DNA of 64,000 bases from Myxococcales bacterium (GCA_014240165.1 JAAZXM010000005.1:1-64000), one strand, 5' to 3'. Shown: positions 32,931 to 42,139, counted from the stretch's first letter. Numbers and translations: made by a program. The notes: generated by a model from the sequence alone, not told the origin.

Positions 32931-34112
32931 CTAGGGCTCGAGCCCAATGAAGGCGGCCATGTTGCCGCGATAGAAGGCGGCCATGGTCGCTTCACTGCAT
33001 TCGGTCATGGTCGCCTCGAATTTTGCGATGGGGTCTGTGCCGCCCTCGGGATGCGGGAAATCCGTGGCGAAGACGATCATCTCGGGCCCGGAGTTTTCGA
33101 TGATCCAGCCCACGGGCTCGCCCGCGAAGGGCGAAACCCGAATTCGCTCGCGCGCGAGATCCGAGGGCAGGTTGCCGACCCGGGCGCCCCGCGCCAGGGC
33201 ACCCGACGCGAAGTCGATGGCCTTCAGCCACGAGGGGACCCAAAAGGCGCCGTGCTCCATCGAAACGCAACGCAGCTTCGGGTGCCGGCCGAAAACGTCA
33301 TCGAAGATCATCGCGGTCAGAAAGATCTCGGCGCTGTTGTTGATGGTCACGAGATCCAGCGGGCTGCCCGGCGCATCGCCCGCGGTCTCGGGCATGGCGC
33401 GGCGGTTGTTGCGAAAACTTCGGGGGATGGCCTCGTAGTGGCCGTTGACCGCGACGTGCACCACGAAGGGCACGTCCGCCGCATCGAAGCGCGCCCACAC
33501 GGGATCGAAGTCGGGGTGGGTGAACGAGCGGGCGGCGGGATCGGGCTCGTTGGTATCGACCATGAAGGTATAACAGCCCGCGGCCAGGCCCTCGTCCATG
33601 ATCGCAGCGGCCTCTTCGGGCCCGACGCTCAGGGGCAGGTAGCCGATGGCAAAGAGGCGATCGTCAGCGGCGCAGAAGCCCCCCATGGCGCGGTTGAGCA
33701 CCCGGGCACCAAGGGCGAGCAGCGACGGATCCTTCGTGTGCGCCACCTGGTGGAAGGCGAAGGTCGGCAGCACCCATTGCAGTTCGAAGCCGAAGAGATC
33801 GAGGGCGTGGGAGCGCTCGGCGGGATCGAAGGCGCCCAGCCGGCTCCAGCCGTTGCGGTGGACCTGGACGAGGCTCGCCTCGAATTTGGCCAGGGTTTCG
33901 GGGTCGGCCTGGCGCCTGGCAAAGAGTTCTCTGGCCCGGTCGAGGCCTTGTTGGGCCACGGGCAGCACCTTCTGGTCCGCCATTTTCGGCAGCCGCTCGC
34001 GTTCGCTCTCACTGGCAGCATTCCAGAGGAAATCGTCGAGTTCGATCACGTGGCTGTCCACGTCGATGATGCGGCGATTTCCCGCGTAGGTGGAGTGCGT
34101 CTCTTCGGTCAT
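32931..34112 (-). CDS. Amidohydrolase family 2 metal-dependent hydrolase
   Basis: The ATG at 34112 after GAGGGAGC gives 393 residues; the frame is open further upstream without a start site. IIDVDSHVIELDDFLW is the first metal motif (HxxE variant of the ACMSD-like group), with VPFVVHVAVNGH near 214, CVSMEHGAFWVPSWLKA near 280 and VFATDFPHPEGGTDPIAKFE near 345 carrying the catalytic Asp. Such enzymes are decarboxylases or hydrolases of aromatic or cyclic acids. The DUF3500 gene follows directly. Confidence 0.87.
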   Translation of the reverse strand: MTEETHSTYAGNRRIIDVDSHVIELDDFLWNAASESERERLPKMADQKVLPVAQQGLDRARELFARRQADPETLAKFEASLVQVHRNGWSRLGAFDPAERSHALDLFGFELQWVLPTFAFHQVAHTKDPSLLALGARVLNRAMGGFCAADDRLFAIGYLPLSVGPEEAAAIMDEGLAAGCYTFMVDTNEPDPAARSFTHPDFDPVWARFDAADVPFVVHVAVNGHYEAIPRSFRNNRRAMPETAGDAPGSPLDLVTINNSAEIFLTAMIFDDVFGRHPKLRCVSMEHGAFWVPSWLKAIDFASGALARGARVGNLPSDLARERIRVSPFAGEPVGWIIENSGPEMIVFATDFPHPEGGTDPIAKFEATMTECSEATMAAFYRGNMAAFIGLEP

Positions 34113-34352
34113 GGGGCAGCTCCCTCGGACAGGCTCGGGGTCTCCCCAGGCTAGCTCGCTGGACGCGAATGGCGATCTGCCCCGAGTGGGCTCGGAGCGG
34201 CGGTGGGAGGGGGGGCACTCTGGCCGCCGCATGACTTCGCTGGGCCATCCGGCGAGATCCCTGGCCCTCGCCCCAGCGTAGTCAAGCGGGAGTCGCCGGC
34301 ACGCACATCGCCGGCGCTCACCACACCACCGCCCCGAGCCGGTCCGCCCGAC

Positions 34353-34811
34353 TTAGGGATAGCGGGAAATTTCGAAAACCGTTGCGGGCATACGCCCAGC
34401 CACCAGTTGAACCGAGTCGAGCGCGAGCGGCTCGTCCAGGGAGGCAAGCTCCTCAGGGGCCACCGTAAAAACGCAGCCCGCGAGGCCTTGGCGCCGGGCG
34501 ACAACGCTTCGCGCGTACGACATGGCGAGGGTCCCCACGCCGCGATGGGAGGAGGCATAACCGCCCGCACAGCGCAATTCGACCCGATTCTCGCCGCGAA
34601 GCGAATAGCTGCCCACCTCCTGGATCGTTCCGCCAGGCACGGTGCGGCCAAGAATTGGGCCACAGGGCTCTTCGCCCATCCAGGCAAAATCCCAGGCCCC
34701 GGCGGCATCGGTGACGCTGCAATACTGTGCCGTTCCGTCCGCCTCGCTACAGCCGGGCGCGAAGGAGAGTACGAGGAGCGCGAGCATGATCATCGAGAAA
34801 TTGAATCGCAT
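34353..34811 (-). CDS. Small lipoprotein of unknown function
   Basis: The ATG at 34811 has a strong GGAGGTCAG site, giving 152 residues; an upstream in-frame start lacks one. The N-terminus MRFNFSMIMLALLVLSFAPGCSEADG is a lipoprotein signal with lipobox APGC. The mature part contains six cysteines (QYCSVTDA, EEPCGPIL, ELRCAGGY, GLAGCVF) and is predicted to be mostly beta. I recognise no family. It is likely attached to the cell envelope and lies alone between the amidohydrolase and a hydrolase on the other strand. Confidence 0.65.
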   Translation of the reverse strand: MRFNFSMIMLALLVLSFAPGCSEADGTAQYCSVTDAAGAWDFAWMGEEPCGPILGRTVPGGTIQEVGSYSLRGENRVELRCAGGYASSHRGVGTLAMSYARSVVARRQGLAGCVFTVAPEELASLDEPLALDSVQLVAGRMPATVFEISRYP

Positions 34812-34988
34812 GAGCTGACCTCCAGGCTTCATCGTGAGCATGAGCAGAGCGGCTATTCCTCAAATAAGTCAGCCGCAGAACCAAAAACGGATCAATTCGA
34901 GCGGAAGAAAGCCGAGATCGGCCCGGGAGATCAGCAGCCGCGCCCCCGATTGCCGAGCATCCAGGCCAAAGATCGATACCCTCGGGCC

Positions 34989-35801
34989 ATGACGCGGACG
35001 ACGCGGATCGCCCTGCTGGGGGCGGCCCTGTTGGGAGTGATCCTCATGTGGGGGCGACTGGTCGATGGCGTGATCTTTCATCCCTCGCCTGGAGCCGACC
35101 TGCGCCCAGAGCAGGTGGGGCTGGCGGGCGAGGACGTTTTTCTGACCACCGAGGACGGCGTGCGGATTCACGCTTTCTGGCTACCCGCCGAGGGCGCCAC
35201 CCGGGCGCTGCTCTTCCTACACGGCAACGCGGGCAACGCCTCGCATCGCCTGCCCAACGCAGCGGAACTCGTTGGCCTGGGCGCCCACGTGCTGCTGCTC
35301 GACTATCGCGGCTACGGGCTCAGCGAGGGGCGGCCCAGCGAGGCGGGCGCCTACGCCGACGCCCGGGCGGGGCTCGCGCATCTGACCGAAACCCGCGGCA
35401 TCGAGGAAGGCCGCATCGTCGTTTTCGGCCGCTCCCTGGGCGGCGCGGTGGCGGTGGATCTCGTCCAGGATCGCGAGGTCGGGGGCCTGATCCTCGAGAG
35501 CACCTTCACTTCGGTGGCCGACATGGCCCGCTCGGTGCTGCCCCCCGCCGCGCCCTTCGTGGGCGGGCGCTTCGACTCGGCGAGCAAGATTGGCGGTCTG
35601 CGCGCCCCCCTGCTCTTCTTTCACGGCGATCGCGACGAGATCGTCCCCTACCGGCTGGGGCGCGAACTCTTCGGCGCGGCGCCCGAACCCAAGGCCTTCG
35701 AGACCCTGGCGGGCGCGGGCCACAACGACACCGTTCAGGTGGGCGGCCGGCCCTACTTCGAGCGTATCCGCCGTTTTCTCGACGCCGTCACCCCGGGCTG
35801 A
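34989..35801 (+). CDS. Membrane-anchored alpha/beta hydrolase
   Basis: The ATG at 34989 gives 270 residues. An N-terminal hydrophobic anchor (IALLGAALLGVILMWGRLV) is followed by GVRIHAFWLP, LLFLHGNAGNASHR (oxyanion HG motif), DYRGYGLSEGRPS, the nucleophile elbow VFGRSLGGAVAV near residue 152 with Ser, the acid in FHGDRDEIVPY and His in GAGHNDT. It fits the BEM46/YqkD-like serine hydrolases. The substrate is unknown. It converges on a frameshifted ligase gene. Confidence 0.87.
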   Translation: MTRTTRIALLGAALLGVILMWGRLVDGVIFHPSPGADLRPEQVGLAGEDVFLTTEDGVRIHAFWLPAEGATRALLFLHGNAGNASHRLPNAAELVGLGAHVLLLDYRGYGLSEGRPSEAGAYADARAGLAHLTETRGIEEGRIVVFGRSLGGAVAVDLVQDREVGGLILESTFTSVADMARSVLPPAAPFVGGRFDSASKIGGLRAPLLFFHGDRDEIVPYRLGRELFGAAPEPKAFETLAGAGHNDTVQVGGRPYFERIRRFLDAVTPG

Positions 35802-35834
35802 AACTCCGGCGGCGCTGATGGGCGGTGAGCGCGC

Positions 35835-37443
35835 TCAGATTTCCTTGTGCTCGCCGTCTTCCCATTGCTTGCGGAGCACGAATTTCTGGATCTTGCCCGA
35901 GCCCGTCAGCGGAAACTCGTCCACCATGAACCAGAGGCTGGGGGTTTTCTGGGGCGAAAGGTGCTGGCGCAGATAGTCGAAGAGTTTCTTCTTCACGATC
36001 GAGCCACCCGCCGCCGGGCGCAGGAAGGCGCCCACGACTTCGCCCATGCGCTCATCGGGTAGCCCCACGACGGCGACTTCGGCGACGTCGTCGTGCTGAA
36101 AGAGCGCATCCTCGATTTCGCGCGGGTAGATGTTTTCGCCGCCCCGAATGATCATGTCCTTGAGGCGACCTTCGATCTTCGTATAACCGCGCTCATCCAT
36201 GGAGCAGAGATCGCCGGTATGGAGCCATCCGTCTTTATCGATGGTTTCCTCGGTGGCGTCCTTCATCTCGAAATATTCGTGCATCACGTGGTAGCCCCGG
36301 GTGCAGTACTCCCCCATGGTGTCCACCGGGACCGTCTCGCCGCTCTCGGTGTCGATGATCTTGACCTCCACGTGGGGCATGGGGGGGCCGAGGGTATTGC
36401 CCTTATCCTGGACGCTATCGTCCGGGACGCGTCATGGACGCTACCGGGGAGCACTCGGTCTGGCCGAAGACGATGGTGAAGTCGACGCCGAGCTCCTTTT
36501 CGAAACGCGCCACCAGGGCCTCGGGCACCGTGGTGCCGCCCGACGTCATGGTGCGAACGCTCGAGAGATCCCGGCGCGCGAAATCCGGGTGCTCGAGCAT
36601 GGCGATGAGCATGGTGGGCACACCCACCATGGCCTGGGCGCCGAAGGTCTCGATCATCTCGAGCACCAGGCCCGGCTCGAATTGCTCGACGAGCACCTGG
36701 GTGGCCTTCTTCGAGACCGCCGCGATCACGCAGAGCACGCAGCCGCCGGTATGAAAGAGCGGCATGGTGGTGATCCAAACCGAGCCCTCCTCGACCCCCA
36801 TGCGGTCGATGGTGTGGGCGCCGTTGTTCACCAGGCCGCGGTGGTGGAGCAGTGCGCCCTTGGGAAAGCCCGTAGTCCCGGACGTGTACTGGATCATGGT
36901 GGGGTCGCCGGGGCTGACTTCGGGCAATTCGGCTTCGCTCCCCCGGCCCGACTCCATGAAGGCCTCCCACTCGTCGAAGCGGATCACCTCGCGCAGTTCG
37001 GGGCATTCGCCGCGCACTTTTTCCACGGACTCCAGCATCGGATTCCCACGAAAATGCGGCAGCACGAAGATTCCCGCGCTGCGCGATTGCTTCAGCACGT
37101 AGGCGACTTCCTCGGGGCGGTACGCGGGGTTCACCGTGACGAAGACTGTGCCCGCCAATGCCGAGCCGAATTCCATCAGCACCCACTCGGGAATATTCGG
37201 CGCCCAGACGGCGATCCTTTCGCCGGGCTCGAAGCGTTCACGTAGCGCCCGGGCCACAACGAGGGCGTCGGCGTAGAGCTCCGCATAAGTCCACTGGCGG
37301 CGCTCGGCGGGATCGGACTCGCCGGTGATCAGGGCCAAGCGGTCGGGGCAGCTCTCGGCGGCCTCACGCAGAAGCGCGCCAATGGTGATATCGCGAAGCG
37401 CGGGCTCGCTGGGACCGTGAGCGTGGGATTGTTCGATCGCCAT
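35835..37443 (-). pseudogene. Frameshifted acyl-CoA synthetase (AMP-binding)
   Basis: The start ATG at 37443 has GAGGAGGAAAAGCC upstream. The N-terminal part shows IQYTSGTTGFPKGALLHHRG and FGQTECSPVASMTRP, then stops at 36415-36417. The missing C-terminal domain continues in another frame as DDSVQDKGNTLGPPMPHVEV and runs through GWLHTGDLCSMDERGY, IIRGGENIYPREIED and GSGKIQK to 35835. The span is 1609 bp, one base more than a whole number of codons, so one extra base lies near 36418-36428. Restored, it would be about 535 residues and an ordinary fatty-acyl-CoA ligase. A sequencing error is as likely as a real lesion. Confidence 0.85.
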
Positions 37444-37571
37444 GGCTTTTCCTCCTCGGGTCCGAGAACGAAGCACCTCGGACAAGGCGGTCAGCATAGC
37501 GACTCGTCGTCTCAGGGTTAACAGCCCCCCAAGCGCGGCCGGCTTCAAAATTCCCGCCCGCCCTCCCAGGT

Positions 37572-38357
37572 TCAGCGCAGGTTCTCGCCCGCGTGCACCT
37601 GCATGGTTTCGCCCGTGACCATGCGCGAGCGATCCGAACAGAAAAAACCGATCGCCTCGGCCACGTCGTCGTCTGTGGGGATCTCGTCGCCCAGGGGCAT
37701 GCCCCCGGTGATCTCGTCGACGATCTGCTGCTCCTCGACCTTGCGTTCCGCCGCCTGCCATTTCACGTACATCTGCACGGGAGGGCCCCACATCCAGGTT
37801 GGCACCACCATGTTGACGCGAATTTTGTCTGGGCCGAGTTCGCGCACCAAGTGGTACATGGCTGAAAGCAGCGCGCCCTTGGAGGACGCGTAGGCGATCT
37901 GGGGCTGGTCGGGGGGGAACCATTGCGAGCGCGAGCCCACCAATACCACCGAACCGCCACCCCGGGCCCTGAGGTGGGGCACCGCCGAGCGCACCACGTT
38001 GAGGGTGCCCATCACGTTGGTCTCCATGGCGCGGGTCCAATCCTCGGCAGATGTGCTTTCGAGGTTGCCAAAGAGAGTGTCGAGGGCGGCGACGCTGACC
38101 AATGCGTCGAGTCCGCCGAAGCGGTCCGTCGCTGTAGCCACCAGGGCGTCGCAACTCGCGGTGTCGAGAATATCCGCCGCGCAGGCGACGATGCGTTCGC
38201 CCGAAGGGTCGAGATCCTTGGCGATGGCTTCGAGTTTTTCGGCGCTGCGCGCGCCCACCACCACCCGGGCGCCGTCGCGCAAGGCCACCTGGGCGACTTC
38301 GCGCCCCAGGCCATCGCCCACTCCGGCCACCACGATCACCTTGTCTTCGAGAATCAC
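37572..38357 (-). CDS. SDR family oxidoreductase
   Basis: A 261-residue SDR. The cofactor loop AGVGDGLGREVAQVAL near residue 12 is atypical (no TG), with VVVGARSAEKLE following. The catalytic Ser is in LVGSRSQWFPP and the Tyr-Lys pair in IAYASSKGALLSAM. The insert TWMWGPPVQMYVKWQAAERKVEEQQ resembles SDRs of the KstR2 regulon (Rv3549c type). It stands upstream of the frameshifted ligase and downstream of the ipdF-like gene, all leftward. The likely substrate is a steroid-ring or acyl-CoA alcohol. Confidence 0.82.
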   Translation of the reverse strand: MILEDKVIVVAGVGDGLGREVAQVALRDGARVVVGARSAEKLEAIAKDLDPSGERIVACAADILDTASCDALVATATDRFGGLDALVSVAALDTLFGNLESTSAEDWTRAMETNVMGTLNVVRSAVPHLRARGGGSVVLVGSRSQWFPPDQPQIAYASSKGALLSAMYHLVRELGPDKIRVNMVVPTWMWGPPVQMYVKWQAAERKVEEQQIVDEITGGMPLGDEIPTDDDVAEAIGFFCSDRSRMVTGETMQVHAGENLR

Positions 38358-38402
38358 GCCTGTCTCCTTCTTCTTTTTTCTTTGCCTCGGGGCTCGAGGC
38401 TT

Positions 38403-39185
38403 CTAGGGGTGCTGGCTCGACACCGAGACCACCTCGCCTGTCATATACGACGAATAATCGCTGGCCAGGAAGACCATCACGTTGGCCACTTCCCAGGGCT
38501 CCGCGCCCCGGCCGAAGGCTTCGCGCGCCTCCAGGGCGTCGAGTTGATCTTTGGGAATGCTCTTCACCAGAAAGGGATGGGTGGCAAAACTCGGCGAAAC
38601 CGCGTTGACGCGAACCCCCTTGTCCGCCATTTCGAGGGCCACGCAGCGGGTCACCGCCATCACCGCCGCCTTGGCGGCCGCGTAATGGGATTGGCCTGCC
38701 TGGGCGCGCCAGCCGAGCACCGACGCGTTGTTGATCACCACGCCGCTGCCTCGCTCGACCATATGGGGCAAGGCCGCCCGGCTCATGCGAAAAACGCTGT
38801 GAAGCGTCACATCGATGACCCGGAACCACTCATCGTCCTGCATATCCACCAGGTCGCAGGTGCCGCCGAGGCCCGCGTTGTTGATGAGGACGTCGATCCC
38901 CCCGAGCTTCTCTTCGGCATCGGCCACCAGGGCGCGGACTTCGTCGTCGTTGGTGACATCGCAGAGTCGGTGGGGCACCGGGGCGCCGGTGATTTCTGCG
39001 AGCGCCTCCGCGGTTTCGGTCAGGCGCCGCTCGTGGACATCGCTGATGAAGACCTGGGCGCCCTCCTCGGCGCAGCGCCGGGCGGTGGCCGCACCGATGC
39101 CCACACCGGCGGCGGCGGTGATCAGCACGCCCTTGCCGGCGAGGAGGTCATGGGATTCGGGGTAGGCGGGGGGTGTGCGGCTCAT
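38403..39185 (-). CDS. ipdF: IpdF-like SDR of steroid C/D-ring degradation
   Basis: A 260-residue SDR with cofactor loop TAAAGVGIGAATARRCAEEG, NNAGLGG, catalytic segment NNASVLGWRAQAGQSHYAAAKAAV, and tail FLASDYSSYMTGEVVSVSSQHP. The last two stretches closely follow IpdF of Mycobacterium as recalled (Rv3559c), which oxidises the 5-hydroxyl of 5-OH-HIC-CoA before IpdC and EchA20 act. The N-terminal 14 residues before the Rossmann fold also fit. FadE30 and FadD3 homologues lie immediately upstream, the same neighbourhood as in Mycobacterium. Confidence 0.87.
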   Translation of the reverse strand: MSRTPPAYPESHDLLAGKGVLITAAAGVGIGAATARRCAEEGAQVFISDVHERRLTETAEALAEITGAPVPHRLCDVTNDDEVRALVADAEEKLGGIDVLINNAGLGGTCDLVDMQDDEWFRVIDVTLHSVFRMSRAALPHMVERGSGVVINNASVLGWRAQAGQSHYAAAKAAVMAVTRCVALEMADKGVRVNAVSPSFATHPFLVKSIPKDQLDALEAREAFGRGAEPWEVANVMVFLASDYSSYMTGEVVSVSSQHP

Positions 39186-39233
39186 TGTTCTCCCGGAAGG
39201 CTGGTGTTGGAGGGGAGCGTTGGGAACGCGAAC

Positions 39234-40421
39234 TCAGCTCGGGCGCGGCTCTCGCGGCATGCCAAGCGCCCGCTCGCTGATGATATTGCGCTGGATCTGG
39301 TTCGACCCGGCGTAGATGGTGTCCGAGCGGGTAAAGAGATACATGCGCTGCAGCCGGCTCAGCGCGTAGGGGGCGCCCTCGGCGATCTCGGACTCGGGGC
39401 CCATCACGTCCATGGCGAGCTTGCCGAGATCCCGATGCCAGGTGGCCCAGAAGAGTTTCGTGATCATGGCCGCCCGGCCCGGGTCGGCATCGTTTTCCGC
39501 AGAAAGAGTGCGCAAGGCGTTGTAGCGCTGGATCCGCAGCCCCATCCACGCCTGGGCGATGCGCTGGCGAATCAGCGGATCCCCCGCCCGGCCATTGGCC
39601 TTCGCCACGGCGATGATCTCCTCGAGTTCGTTCTGGAAATTCATCTGCTGGCCCAGGGTGGAGGCGCCGCGTTCGAAGGCCAGGGTCCCCATGGCGACCT
39701 TCCAGCCGCTGCCCACCTCGCCCACGACGCTCTCGGCGTCGGCGCGGGCGTCGCTGAAGAACACCTCGCTGAACTCGGCATCGCCGGTCATCTGCACGAT
39801 GGGGCGCGCCTCGATGCCCGGCTGATCCATGGGACAGAGGATGTAGGAGAGGCCGCGGTGGCGGGATGTGGGGTCGCCATCGGTGCGACAGACCACGAAG
39901 CACCAATCCGACCAGGCCGCGCCGGAAGTCCAGACCTTCTGGCCATTGATGAGCCAGGCCTCGCCGTCGAATTCCGCCCGGGTCTGGACATTGGCCAGGT
40001 CGCTGCCCGCCCCGGGCTCGGAGTAGCCCTGGCACCAGATCTCGCTCCCATCGAGAATCCCCGGAAGAAAGCGCGCCTTCTGGGCCTCGCTGCCGAAATG
40101 CACCAGGGTGGGGGCGAGCAGGCCCTCGCCGATATGCCCCATGCGGCCGGGGCCCTTGGCCCGGGCGTATTCTTCGTAGAAGATCACCTGCTGGCTGAGA
40201 GGCAGATCGCGGCCCCCCACCGAGGCGGGCAGCCCGATGCCGATCCAGCCGGCTTCGCCGAGCCGGCGTTCCCAGGCTTTGCGCTCATCGATCAGCGCGT
40301 GGTCGTCCCCTGGGCCGCCGCGGCCCCGAAGCTCGGCGAACTCGCCGGTCAGGTTATCCGCCAGCCAAGCCGCGATCTCGCGGCGGAAGGCTTCGTCCTC
40401 TTCGCTGAAGCGCGTATTCAT
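39234..40421 (-). CDS. fadE30: FadE30-like acyl-CoA dehydrogenase
   Basis: A 395-residue ACAD with ATG at 40421. EIAAWLADNLTGEFAELRGRGGPG at the start, YSEPGAGSDLANVQT near 135, INGQKVWTSGAAWSDWCFVVCRTD, FERGASTLGQQMNFQNELEE near 248 and YLFTRSDTIYAGSNQIQRNI at the end follow FadE30 as recalled and not fatty-acid ACADs. FadE30 desaturates HIP-CoA in the removal of the propionyl side chain. It is divergent from fadD3 over 71 bp that contain an operator, so both first steps of HIP breakdown share one control site. Confidence 0.88.
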   Translation of the reverse strand: MNTRFSEEDEAFRREIAAWLADNLTGEFAELRGRGGPGDDHALIDERKAWERRLGEAGWIGIGLPASVGGRDLPLSQQVIFYEEYARAKGPGRMGHIGEGLLAPTLVHFGSEAQKARFLPGILDGSEIWCQGYSEPGAGSDLANVQTRAEFDGEAWLINGQKVWTSGAAWSDWCFVVCRTDGDPTSRHRGLSYILCPMDQPGIEARPIVQMTGDAEFSEVFFSDARADAESVVGEVGSGWKVAMGTLAFERGASTLGQQMNFQNELEEIIAVAKANGRAGDPLIRQRIAQAWMGLRIQRYNALRTLSAENDADPGRAAMITKLFWATWHRDLGKLAMDVMGPESEIAEGAPYALSRLQRMYLFTRSDTIYAGSNQIQRNIISERALGMPREPRPS

Positions 40422-40482
40422 GGGTGACCTGGGGGCGCGGGGTTACGGGGCGGGTCGGCCGCGGCTGGATGCCGCTTCGACG

Positions 40483-40505
40483 TTACGATACGATGCGTGT
40501 CGAAA
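40483..40505. promoter_or_regulatory. TetR-type operator between fadE30 and fadD3
   Basis: TTACGATAC (40483-40491), five bases, then GTGTCGAAA (40497-40505). The left half is identical to the operator in the tetR promoter at 42788; the right half departs at three positions. It sits in the divergent promoter region of the two genes and covers the first possible ATG of fadD3 (40493), so binding could block both directions. Confidence 0.6.
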
Positions 40506-42139
40506 CAAGGGCGACGGCGGATCGCCCCTCCCCCCTGCCCTGGGCACGCGCCGCCGGCCACGGAGAGTTCCCCCTGGAAACCACGATCCCGCGACTCGTC
40601 CAAGGCGCCGCCGAGCGCTTCGGCGAACTTTCCGCCCTGGAGGACGGCGAAACCCGCTTCGACTTCCAAGGCCTTGCGGACGCTGGACTCGGGGCGGCCC
40701 GGGCTTTCATCGCCGCAGGCCTTCGCCCGGGCGATCGGGTGGGCATCTGGGCACCGAATATCCACGAGTGGGTGGTGGCCGCCATTGGTCTCCAGAGTGC
40801 CGGGGGCGTCCTCGTCACCTTGAACACCCGCATGAAAGGCGGCGAAGCCGCCTACATCCTGCGCAAGAGCGGAGCCCGCTTTCTCTGCACCCTGGGCGAT
40901 TTCCTGGGCACCGACTACGTCGCGGCCATCGCGGGAGAGGATTTGCCCGACCTCCAGAAGACCATCGCATTGCGGGGGACGCCGCCAGGCGCCGTCTCTT
41001 GGGAGGAATTCCTGGCCGCCGGCGAGGCCATCGAGGCGGGCCAGGCCCAGGCCGCCCTGGAAGCGGTCCAGCCCGAGGATCTCTCCGACCTCATATTCAC
41101 TTCGGGCACCACCGGCCAGCCCAAGGGCGTGATGACCGCCCACGGTCAGAACATTCGGGGCTTCGAGGCGTGGACCGAGGTGGTGGGCCTGCGCGAGGGC
41201 GACCGCTACCTGATCATCAACCCCTTCTTCCACTCGTTCGGCTACAAGGCGGGCTGGCTGGCGTGTCTCATGCGCGGGGCGACCGCCCTGCCCCAACTCA
41301 CCTTCGAGATTCCCGAAGTGCTCGCACGCATCGGCCGCGACCGCATCAGCGTGCTGCCCGGGCCGCCCACCATCTACCAATCGATTCTCTCGCATCCCGA
41401 ACGGGGCGAGCACGATCTCTCGCATCTGCGCCTGGCGGTGACCGGCGCCGCCCCCACGCCGGTGGAACTGATCCGGCGCATGCGCGATGAACTCGGCTTC
41501 GAAACCATCATCACGGGTTACGGACTCACCGAATGCTGCGGCATCGTGAGCATGTGCCGCTTCGATGACGACCCCGAAACCATCGCCACCACCTCGGGGC
41601 GCGCAATTCCGGGCATCGAGGTGAAATGCATCGACGAGGGCGGCAAGGAAGTGGCCCGAGGTGAACCCGGCGAGGTGATCGTCCGGGGCTATAACGTCAT
41701 GCAGGGCTATTTCGGGGACGAAGCCGAAACCCGAAAGACCGTCGACGAAGAGGGCTGGCTCCATACCGGCGACGTGGCGGAGATGGATGCCGACGGCTAC
41801 CTGCGCATCACCGACCGGATCAAAGACATGTACATCATGGGCGGGCTCAACTGTTACCCCGCCGAGATCGAGAAGGCCATGTACGACAGCGGCCTCTTCA
41901 CCCAGGTGGCGGTGATCGGGGTGCCCGACGAACGCATGGGCGAAGTCGGCATGGCGTTCGTCGTGCCGAGCCCCGAGAGCGCGGCCAGCCTCACGCCGGA
42001 AAGCGTCATCGCGTGGTGCCGCGAAAACATGGCCAATTACAAGGTGCCGCGCCGGGTTGAGATCGCCGACGCATTGCCCGCCAACGCCATGGGGAAGGTC
42101 ACGAAATTCGAATTGCGCAAGCAGGCGGCGGCGAGCTAA
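40493..42139 (+). CDS. fadD3: FadD3-like acyl-CoA synthetase (HIP-CoA ligase)
   Basis: About 548 residues if ATG 40493 is used. That ATG lies inside the operator and has no binding site, so the message may be leaderless, or translation may begin at CTG 40574, which follows GGAGAG. Adenylation motifs: IFTSGTTGQPKGVM near residue 205, FFHSFGYKAGWLACLM, LPGPPTIYQSIL, YGLTECCGIVSM, GWLHTGDVAEMD, ITDRIKDMYIMGGLNCYPAEIE and a C-terminal Lys in AMGKVTK. The FHSFGYKAG and PGPPTIYQS segments match FadD3, which activates HIP to HIP-CoA. Its end overlaps that of the converging tetR by 4 bp. Confidence 0.87.
   Translation: MRVETRATADRPSPLPWARAAGHGEFPLETTIPRLVQGAAERFGELSALEDGETRFDFQGLADAGLGAARAFIAAGLRPGDRVGIWAPNIHEWVVAAIGLQSAGGVLVTLNTRMKGGEAAYILRKSGARFLCTLGDFLGTDYVAAIAGEDLPDLQKTIALRGTPPGAVSWEEFLAAGEAIEAGQAQAALEAVQPEDLSDLIFTSGTTGQPKGVMTAHGQNIRGFEAWTEVVGLREGDRYLIINPFFHSFGYKAGWLACLMRGATALPQLTFEIPEVLARIGRDRISVLPGPPTIYQSILSHPERGEHDLSHLRLAVTGAAPTPVELIRRMRDELGFETIITGYGLTECCGIVSMCRFDDDPETIATTSGRAIPGIEVKCIDEGGKEVARGEPGEVIVRGYNVMQGYFGDEAETRKTVDEEGWLHTGDVAEMDADGYLRITDRIKDMYIMGGLNCYPAEIEKAMYDSGLFTQVAVIGVPDERMGEVGMAFVVPSPESAASLTPESVIAWCRENMANYKVPRRVEIADALPANAMGKVTKFELRKQAAAS

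Noticed and set aside
37923-40427. An 834-codon open frame on the plus strand
   Set aside because: It runs antisense to three clear minus-strand genes (two SDRs and the fadE30-like gene), has no family signature and follows from the high GC content at third positions.
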